Assembly: GCA_021158405.1 (NCBI GenBank)
Contig: JAGGUP010000181.1
Coordinates: 1-43,137 of the forward strand
Direction: 5' to 3'
DNA: 43,137 bases
From: Bacteroidales bacterium
GTDB taxonomy: Bacteria > Bacteroidota > Bacteroidia > Bacteroidales > UBA12170
The first letter of the stretch is position 1; every line of letters begins with the position of its first letter. Positions 36,690 to 43,137 of the stretch are shown piece after piece. A model generated the notes under the pieces. The model was given only the letters and a program-made list of their open reading frames with translations, was not told where the DNA came from and made no database searches. The position numbers and the translations under genes are program-made.

Positions 36690-37904
36690 ATGAAACATTT
36701 AATTGTACTAACCGGTGTTTTACTTCTTCTCATCACTTCTTGCAAAACTTCCGAAGAAAAATTGGTCGAAAAAGCATTGAAGATACATGAAAAAGCAACC
36801 ACTATTGATTCGCATACGGATACGCCTATGCTTTTCACGAGAGAAGATTTTGATGTATCTGTTAGACACGATCCTTACGAAAGCTCTACCAAAGTCGATT
36901 TTCCAAGAATGAAAGAAGGCGGTTTGGATGGCATTTTTATGGCTGTATTTATTGGTCAAGGATCACGTGATTCCTTAGGCCATGCACGTGCCAATGCAAA
37001 AGCAAATCAAATTTTCGATTCTATCTATTCGGTGGTGGGCAGAAATACCGAAATAGCCGAAATAGCACTTACTTCTGACGATATTTATTCTATTGAAAAA
37101 GAAGGGAAACGTGCTGTTTATATGGGAATTGAAAACGGATATGCCCTAGGCGGTGATTTAAGCAACGTTGAAGTTTTCTATAAGCGTGGTGCTCGCTATA
37201 TTACACTTTGTCACACCAAAAACAATGATATTTGCGATTCCAGTACCGATAGTCTTGAACACAATGGCGTTAGTCCTTTCGGAAAAACTGTAATTACAGA
37301 AATGAATCGTTTAGGCATGCTTATCGATGTTTCGCATATTTCCGACAAAGCATTTTATGATGTCATTGAACAGAGTACAGCTCCCGTAATTGCCTCACAT
37401 TCCAGCTCTCGCGTTATTTGTGATTCTCCCAGAAACTTAACAGACGAAATGCTTAAGAAGTTAGCCAAAAACGGAGGTGTAGCTCAGGTTTGTATTTTAA
37501 GTTCTTATGTAAAGAAAACGCCAACAAATCCACAAGCCGACAGTATGCGTATGGCTATTCGTGAGAAATATAAAAATTATGAGAATCTGTCGGACGATCA
37601 ACAAAAAGAAGCCGGACAAGCTTGGAGATCAATAAATAAGCTTTTTCCTCCTGTTTTAGCAACTGTGCAAGACGTTGTTGATCATATCGATCATATGGTT
37701 GAAATTGCAGGAATTGATCACGTGGGTATTGGTACTGATTTCGATGGCGGTGGCGGCGTTGATGGCTGTTTCGATGTTAGTGAACTTCCAAATATTACTA
37801 TTGAATTGGTGAGAAGAGGTTATTCCGAAGAAGAAATAATTAAAATCTGGGGAGGAAATTTTCTGCGTGTATTGAAGGCAAATGAAACGCTGGCCAGTAA
37901 ATAA
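36690..37904 (+). CDS. Membrane dipeptidase (peptidase M19) lipoprotein
   Basis: 404-residue zinc metallopeptidase of the renal dipeptidase family, hydrolysing dipeptides. The N-terminus is a lipoprotein signal with lipobox LITSC (Cys18), so it acts in the periplasm or at the outer membrane. The full metal set is visible: His42 and Asp44 (DSHTDTP), the bridging Glu148 (GIENGYALGG), His216 (DVSHIS), His237 (IASHSSSR) and Asp350 (GIGTDFDGGGG). Length and motif order are typical. A degraded repeat and a terminator follow. Confidence 0.95.
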   Translation: MKHLIVLTGVLLLLITSCKTSEEKLVEKALKIHEKATTIDSHTDTPMLFTREDFDVSVRHDPYESSTKVDFPRMKEGGLDGIFMAVFIGQGSRDSLGHARANAKANQIFDSIYSVVGRNTEIAEIALTSDDIYSIEKEGKRAVYMGIENGYALGGDLSNVEVFYKRGARYITLCHTKNNDICDSSTDSLEHNGVSPFGKTVITEMNRLGMLIDVSHISDKAFYDVIEQSTAPVIASHSSSRVICDSPRNLTDEMLKKLAKNGGVAQVCILSSYVKKTPTNPQADSMRMAIREKYKNYENLSDDQQKEAGQAWRSINKLFPPVLATVQDVVDHIDHMVEIAGIDHVGIGTDFDGGGGVDGCFDVSELPNITIELVRRGYSEEEIIKIWGGNFLRVLKANETLASK

Positions 37905-37910
37905 GAAATA

Positions 37911-38021
37911 AGACCTTTGTGAAACTCATTATTCGACCCGACTCTTCATTAAAATCTTCTTTATAATCCTCATTTACGAAAGTTGGCTGTGGTTTTTCAT
38001 CTGATTTTGCCTCAATTTGAA
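37911..38021 (-). repeat. Degenerate coding-tail repeat, copy A
   Basis: This ~110-base segment matches 41085-41193 at roughly four of five positions. Read on the minus strand it encodes IEAKSDEKPQPTFVNEDYKE then DFNEESGR; copy B encodes IEAESDEKPQFTSVNEDFEE then DFNEELGQK and a stop. Copy A has one extra base near that stop. The conserved frame implies that both derive from the 3' end of one acidic-tailed gene. The source gene is not in the window. Confidence 0.6.
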
Positions 38022-38064
38022 TCAAAATCTTTCGTCTTGCAAAGCTCTTGAAATACTAAAAACA

Positions 38065-38094
38065 AAAAAAGCCCGACAAAACCGGGCTTTTTTG
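38065..38094 (-). terminator. Rho-independent terminator of groES (bidirectional)
   Basis: AAAAAAGCCCG pairs with CGGGCTTTTTT around a short loop, with T runs in both directions. It is 14 bases from the groES stop and could also end the dipeptidase transcript. Confidence 0.92.
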
Positions 38095-38107
38095 TTTTTA
38101 GATTACT

Positions 38108-38395
38108 CTAGATTTCCTCCGTTTCAACAATTTTTGCTAAAATATCGGCATAAGGAAGAAAAAGATATTTTTTTCCTTCAAACTCAACTTCTGTTCCTGC
38201 AAATTTCTTATAAAACACCGTATCACCTTCGCTAATACCAGCATTTTCAACAACTCCAATTGCAACAACTTTTGCATATTGTGGTTGTTCTTTTGCTGAA
38301 TCCGGAATAATAATTCCAGAAGCTGTTTTTTGTTCTTTTTTATCTTCTGATATGTCTAATAACACATTATCATTTAATGGCTGTAACTCTTTCAT
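38108..38395 (-). CDS. groES: GroES-like co-chaperonin, not linked to groEL
   Basis: 95-residue Cpn10. The N-terminal LQPLNDNVLLDI strand, the mobile loop KTASGIIIPDSAKE that docks on GroEL, and the GDTVFYKKFAGTEVEFEGKKYLFL dome region are all visible. The C-terminus is extended and acidic (ADILAKIVETEEI). groEL normally follows groES directly, but here the gene ends in a terminator and no groEL is in the window. It may be a second, orphan GroES paralogue or the only copy in a rearranged genome. The upstream neighbour is the redox fusion gene, 45 bases away, yet an exact -7 box lies between them. Confidence 0.92.
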   Translation of the reverse strand: MKELQPLNDNVLLDISEDKKEQKTASGIIIPDSAKEQPQYAKVVAIGVVENAGISEGDTVFYKKFAGTEVEFEGKKYLFLPYADILAKIVETEEI

Positions 38396-38426
38396 ATATG
38401 TAATTTTTTATTTTGTTTTTCGATTT

Positions 38427-38434
38427 ACAAAGTT
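38427..38434 (-). promoter_or_regulatory. -7 promoter box of groES
   Basis: The minus strand reads TAACTTTG, exact consensus, 31 bases before the groES ATG and just past the stop of the redox gene. Confidence 0.55.
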
Positions 38435-38440
38435 ATTATT

Positions 38441-39025
38441 TTAAGCACCAATGCCCAAAAGTAAATTTATTTTATTTTTGTCGAAACCTACAATCACTTG
38501 ACCGCTGATATCCGTTTGAGGTACTCCTTGTTGACCGCTTTTTTTCACCATTGCTTCAGCTGCTTTTTGATCTTTTGAAACATCAATATCCGTGTATTTA
38601 ATTCCATGAATATTCAAATGATTTTTAAGCGTTGTACACCAGGAACAGCTTGGAGTAGAATAAACTGTAACTCTTTTTTGAGGCTTTCCGTTTTCGCTAT
38701 TTCCTTTTGCAACATAGAGATTTCGCTCAAATACAGAGGAATAAAATTGCTCTTCATTACAGCCTTTGTATGTATTCTTGAAAACACCTTCTTCAAACGA
38801 CAAAAGGACAGGTGCAGTTGTAATTTCAAATTGAGAATGAATATCACGCACTGTTTTTACATCAGCAGAAAAAACAGCAGTTTTCTCGTCTAATGCCCTT
38901 TCAATATTATTTAGAGCACATTCGCTAACTTTCGAATCGCTTTTATAAATAAGAAGAAAAGCATTGGGATGTGCTTTTAACTTCTCTTGTAGTTTCTGAT
39001 AAGATTGAATTGGAATCGATTTCAT
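38441..39025 (-). CDS. Thioredoxin-like/glutaredoxin fusion protein
   Basis: 194-residue cytosolic two-domain redox protein. Residues about 1-105 have the thioredoxin fold order, including the cis-Pro segment TTAPVLLSFEEG, but the active-site CxxC is reduced to a single Cys36 (KVSEC), so this half is probably not redox-active in the usual way. Residues about 117-194 are a glutaredoxin/NrdH-like domain with an intact CSWC (127-130), the cis-Pro GVPQT (167-171) and IVGFDKNKI. The fold and fusion are clear; the substrate is unknown. No -7 box is obvious upstream. Confidence 0.85.
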   Translation of the reverse strand: MKSIPIQSYQKLQEKLKAHPNAFLLIYKSDSKVSECALNNIERALDEKTAVFSADVKTVRDIHSQFEITTAPVLLSFEEGVFKNTYKGCNEEQFYSSVFERNLYVAKGNSENGKPQKRVTVYSTPSCSWCTTLKNHLNIHGIKYTDIDVSKDQKAAEAMVKKSGQQGVPQTDISGQVIVGFDKNKINLLLGIGA

Positions 39026-39214
39026 TTTCCTTATTTAGAAGCCCATTTTACAAGGATTGTGCCAGCACAAATAGCGGAAATTTTGGCAGACAAAATAATG
39101 TGCAGATTATTTGATGATATGCAGATGTGTATTTGTCTTGTCCTGAAATAGGTTGAACATTTACACATCGGCATATTATTCAATTTTCAAATTAGCACAT
39201 TAAAAATTACTCTC

Positions 39215-39222
39215 TACCTTTG
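39215..39222 (+). promoter_or_regulatory. -7 promoter box of the RNase H gene
   Basis: TACCTTTG, exact consensus, ending 8 bases before the ATG; the leader must be very short. Confidence 0.5.
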
Positions 39223-39230
39223 CGGAAGCA

Positions 39231-39878
39231 ATGAGCAAAACCAAGAAAAAATATTATACCGTTTGGAAGGGACATAAAAGAGGCATCTACGATAGCTGGG
39301 GCGAATGTCAAAAACAAATCAAAGGCTTTGAAGGGGCTGTTTATAAATCTTTTGCTAGTTTAGAAATGGCTACTGCCGCTTTAAAAGGAAATCCTTCCGA
39401 TTTTATGAAACGCTCCACAAAGAAAGTGTATGATAAATCGGCTGCCTTTGCCATGAAATTAGGAGAAAATGAAATAGAATGGAATAGTCTTTCGGTGGAT
39501 GCCGCCTGCAGCGGGAATCCGGGTATTTTAGAATATCAGGGAGTGGATACAAAATCGGGAATTCGTCTTTTTCATCTGGGACCATTTCCTGAAGGAACAG
39601 TGAATATTGGGGAATTTCTAGCGATAATTCATGCCTTGGCATATCTCAAAAAACAAAATTCAGACTTGCCTGTTTATACCGATTCTATGACGGCTTTAAG
39701 TTGGCTTCGTAAAAAACAAATCAATACAAAATTAGTGCGATGCCAAAAAAACGAAAAGCTTTTTCAACTCGTCGATCGAGCTTTATTTTGGTTGAAAAAC
39801 AACAGCTATTCAAACAAAGTAATCAAATGGGATACAAAACAATGGGGCGAAATTCCAGCCGATTTCGGTCGTAAATAA
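39231..39878 (+). CDS. rnhA: Ribonuclease HI with N-terminal viroplasmin (hybrid-binding) domain
   Basis: 215-residue enzyme that degrades the RNA strand of RNA-DNA hybrids. Residues about 6-50 are the viroplasmin/hybrid-binding domain (KKYYTVWKGHKRGIYDSWGECQKQIKGFEGAVYKSF). A basic linker joins it to the RNase H fold with carboxylates Asp90 (VDAACSGNPG), Glu128 (NIGEFLAIIHAL) and Asp151 (VYTDSMTALSW); the fourth is Asp211 in GEIPADFGRK or Asp201. The family and architecture are those of eukaryotic-type RNase H1, common in Bacteroidota. Confidence 0.93.
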   Translation: MSKTKKKYYTVWKGHKRGIYDSWGECQKQIKGFEGAVYKSFASLEMATAALKGNPSDFMKRSTKKVYDKSAAFAMKLGENEIEWNSLSVDAACSGNPGILEYQGVDTKSGIRLFHLGPFPEGTVNIGEFLAIIHALAYLKKQNSDLPVYTDSMTALSWLRKKQINTKLVRCQKNEKLFQLVDRALFWLKNNSYSNKVIKWDTKQWGEIPADFGRK

Positions 39879-39949
39879 TCATTTGGTAGCAACACCTCCT
39901 TTAACTATCGGAACCGGAATCGTTTGCGGAAATATAGTTCAACTTAAAC

Positions 39950-39980
39950 TTTGTTAAGTGTGGAATTATTCGGTACTTTG
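39950..39980 (+). promoter_or_regulatory. Candidate gapA promoter
   Basis: TTTG (39950-39953) is followed after 20 bases by TACTTTG (39974-39980), a one-base-shorter -7 variant. The spacing fits the -33/-7 layout of Bacteroidota, 33 bases before the ATG. Confidence 0.5.
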
Positions 39981-39995
39981 ATGCTCGAAAATTAA

Positions 39996-41021
<1,026 letters not shown>

Positions 41022-41041
41022 TTCGGTATTCTATACTTTTC

Positions 41042-41077
41042 AAAACCTCATCTCGCATCAGCGGGATGAGGTTTTTT
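41042..41077 (+). terminator. Rho-independent terminator of gapA
   Basis: AAAACCTCATCTCGC and GCGGGATGAGGTTTT form a long stem (one T-G wobble) with the loop ATCA, followed by a T run. It lies 20 bases after the stop. Confidence 0.92.
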
Positions 41078-41084
41078 ATTTCTC

Positions 41085-41193
41085 GAGGCCTTTACAAAAC
41101 TCATTTTTGACCCAACTCTTCGTTAAAATCTTCTTCAAAATCCTCATTTACGGAAGTAAACTGTGGTTTTTCATCCGATTCCGCCTCAATTTT
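41085..41193 (-). repeat. Degenerate coding-tail repeat, copy B
   Basis: Second copy of the element at 37911-38021. Its minus-strand frame is open from before IEAESDEKPQ to a TGA after NEELGQK and differs from copy A in synonymous and conservative codons. No start codon or upstream domain accompanies it, so it is a fragment. It begins a few bases after the gapA terminator. Confidence 0.6.
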
Positions 41194-41313
41194 AAGAAAA
41201 ATAAGGAGTCTTTCAGATCAGCAAAACTAAGAATCTTATTTCTATTCGGGTTTCTATTTCTGCTTATTAAGTCGGCTTATTTATAATATGATTATTTGAT
41301 ATGTCTTTGTGTC

Positions 41314-41460
41314 ATGGAAAAACATGATTTACGCAATGCGAAAAAAGAGGAAAAAGAAGCATTAAGGCTTGTCGCAATAAACCTTTACAAACAAAAGAAG
41401 AGTCAAAAAGAGATAGCTATTTTATCAAACATTCACCTTAAATCCGCAACAACTTATTAA
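41314..41460 (+). pseudogene. Truncated IS630-type transposase N-terminus
   Basis: A 48-codon ORF (MEKHDLRNAKKEEKEALRLV then INLYKQKKSQKEIAILSNIH) matches the helix-turn-helix start of IS630-type transposases as I recall them. It stops at TAA 41458-41460 within the helix-turn-helix; the DNA-binding second half and the DDE domain are missing. The IS1380-type element begins nearby and may have interrupted it, but no continuation is seen on the far side within the window. It is too short for the ORF track. Confidence 0.5.
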
Positions 41461-41468
41461 TAAAATCA

Positions 41469-41508
41469 GTTAAAATACTGTGCAAAAGTATTTTGCACAG
41501 TATTTAAC
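41469..41508. repeat. Near-perfect 18-19-bp palindrome upstream of the IS1380 transposase
   Basis: GTTAAAATACTGTGCAAAA, loop GTA, TTTTGCACAGTATTTAAC. It differs from perfect symmetry by one T. As RNA it would form a very stable hairpin ahead of the transposase start. It may block read-through transcription into the element or be part of its left end. Confidence 0.7.
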
Positions 41509-41566
41509 CGTATAATTATATCACTTATTTTAGTGCTACTAAACAAACCAAAATAGCGATAAAATT

Positions 41567-42850
41567 ATGGGTATAAAAGTACAAAGATTAAACGGGTCTG
41601 TTAGTCCTTTTGCAGGGATTTCATTTATAAATTCAATATTCAACCAATCAGGACTAAGTAGGCTCATTGATGCTGAATTAGGGATGAGAGTTAAAACTGC
41701 TGGTTATCAGTACAGTGAGATTATAAGAAATCTTTCTAATGTTTTTCTCTCAGGAGGAGATTGTATTGAAGATATTAGCACTCACTTAAAAGACCATTTG
41801 AATGCCATTCCAAACAATCAGGCTCCAAGCCCCGATACAATATTGCGTGGCATTAAGGAGCTTTCTGTAGAGAACTCACCACTTATATCTACTTCGGATA
41901 ATGTTTATGATTTCAATATTAACACCAAGCTAAACAGCTTAAATCTCAAGTCATTAGTTCTTACAAAACAATTAGAATCAGGTAAATCGTATGATTTTGA
42001 TTATGATAATCAGGTATTACCAAATAAGAAATATGATGCTAAAAAGACCTATAAAAAGAATAAAGGTTATGTACCAGGGATAGCGACTATTGATGACAAG
42101 ATTGTCTATTTAGAAAACAGAGATGGAAATGCCAATGTAAAGTTTGAACAAGCGTCAACACTCAGGCGAGCCTATGAATTATTGTTGAGTGAAGGTATAA
42201 AAGTAAATCGTTCAAGGATGGATGCAGGTTCGTATTCAAAAGAGATAATTGATGTAGTTGATAAACATAGTAAACTATTCTATATCAGGGCAAATAAAAG
42301 CGTTAGCATGTTCGAGCAAATCAGAGAAATAAAGGATTGGAAAGCTGTTGAGATAAACTATATAAATTACGAAGTAGCATCCATTCCATTTGTTCAATTC
42401 TATGAGGACAAAAAATTTAGATTAGTTATCATGCGAGAAAAACGAGATGATAATCAAGTAGATGTATTTACGCAGGATGCTTTCAAATATCGGTCAATAC
42501 TAACATCTGATTGGGAAAGCACAGAAAAAGACGTTATTGAATACTATAACCAAAGAGGAACAAGCGAAAAAATATTTGATGTAATGAATAATGATTTTGG
42601 TTGGAAACATTTACCGTTTTCTTTCCTGAATCAAAATGGAGCTTTTATGATTATAATGGCCATGATAAAGAACTTCTATAATTATGTTCTAAAAAAAGTA
42701 TCTGAGATATTTACCGATATTAAGCCAACAACACGCCTTAAACGATTTGTTTTTAGATTTATAGCAGTTGCAGGAATATGGAGATATCAGGGTCGACAGT
42801 GGATACTCAAATTATTCACAAATCGACCTTATGAGTTGCTGAAAATTTAG
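41567..42850 (+). mobile_element. IS1380 family transposase
   Basis: 427-residue DDE transposase, full length for IS1380. The catalytic residues are visible: first Asp in SYDFDYDNQ (Asp145 or Asp147), second Asp219 in SRMDAGSYS, and Glu334 in the family signature YYNQRGTSEKIFDVMNNDFGW. The N-terminal segment GISFINSIFNQSGLSRLID and the C-terminal GIWRYQGRQWILKLF also fit. The frame is intact, so the element may be active if its ends are complete. The terminal inverted repeats could not be located with confidence; the left end is presumably between 41440 and 41566. Confidence 0.9.
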
Positions 42851-43137
42851 AAATAAAAAAATAATTGCAATTATAGAGGATTAGTATGTCAAAAAAATGA
42901 GAAGGCAAAAAACGATACATAACACAACTATAACAAGTTACAATAATAAACAGTTGTGTAAAACCAATGACAATCATTAGAGATAGAAAAAAGCAATTGT
43001 AAAAATGTACAATTTGAAGAATCAATATGCAAAACTTACTCAATGAACCTCAATCAATGATAATTCCGCAATATTTCTTTTGAAAATATCAAAATTGAAT
43101 AAATAAAACTGTAAAAATATTATCGGTAAATCATTTG
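42851..43137. other. Non-coding 3' region of the insertion element, right end not resolved
   Basis: 287 bases of AT-rich sequence (about three-quarters A+T) with no credible gene; the track ORF at 42816-43043 is on the opposite strand and cysteine/phenylalanine-rich noise. I looked for a match to the sequence upstream of the transposase and for a continuation of the IS630 fragment and found neither. The right end of the element may lie beyond the window. Confidence 0.4.

Noticed and set aside
37840-38025. 61-codon minus-strand ORF after the dipeptidase
   Set aside because: It is copy A of the degenerate tail repeat running on into the dipeptidase gene on the opposite strand. It is listed as a repeat, not a gene.

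Overview
The window is 43 kb of an AT-rich chromosome from a member of the Bacteroidota, probably a marine or gut-type Bacteroidales/Marinilabiliales relative. The evidence is the gene set (PorZ-like type IX secretion protein, GldF/GldG, DUF4837 lipoprotein, RNase H with a viroplasmin domain, DUF177-rpmF), the lack of Shine-Dalgarno sequences, and many TAnnTTTG -7 boxes lying just upstream of start codons. No tRNA, rRNA, CRISPR array or prophage was seen.

Layout. 1-9.8 kb: end of an unknown gene, a tRNA-dihydrouridine synthase divergent from an alpha/beta-hydrolase-like protein without its nucleophile, a dicarboxylate symporter, then leftward dnaB, porZ, purC and phoH. 10-13.3 kb: a SAM hydrolase (DUF62) gene followed by gldF-gldG. 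13.5-19.8 kb: a tight rightward operon of glutamate dehydrogenase (NAD-type by length and motifs) and two PEP-synthase-like ATP-grasp proteins, the second carrying a C-terminal nucleotidyltransferase domain. 19.9-24.6 kb: leftward recO, rpmF and DUF177, a small HTH protein, an exonuclease/phosphatase-fold protein, and a second (NADP-type) glutamate dehydrogenase with an elaborate palindromic upstream region. 24.9-31.7 kb: aspS, a CYTH protein, and a third, 1148-residue PEP-synthase-like protein with sensor and receiver-like domains, divergent from a NarL-type regulator that lacks the phosphoacceptor Asp. 31.9-41 kb: SlyD-type PPIase, MltD-type transglycosylase, DUF4837 lipoprotein, SDR, M19 dipeptidase, orphan groES, thioredoxin/glutaredoxin fusion, RNase HI and GAPDH. 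41.1-43.1 kb: mobile-element zone with a truncated IS630-type N-terminus and a full IS1380-type transposase.

Most interesting content. Three paralogous proteins (14847-16592, 16589-19780, 27446-30892) share the nucleotide-binding half of PEP synthase/pyruvate phosphate dikinase. None has a recognisable phosphohistidine or PEP-binding barrel domain. In their place all three carry a shared C-terminal domain with GRWG and G[S/T]HFF signatures. One copy is fused to a nucleotidyltransferase and one to GAF-like and receiver-like domains; two are translationally coupled and lie directly behind a glutamate dehydrogenase gene. I read this as a candidate, poorly described regulatory or phosphotransfer system linking the pyruvate/PEP and 2-oxoglutarate/glutamate nodes. 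That function is inference. A second unexplained item is a degraded coding tail present twice, behind the dipeptidase gene and behind gapA.
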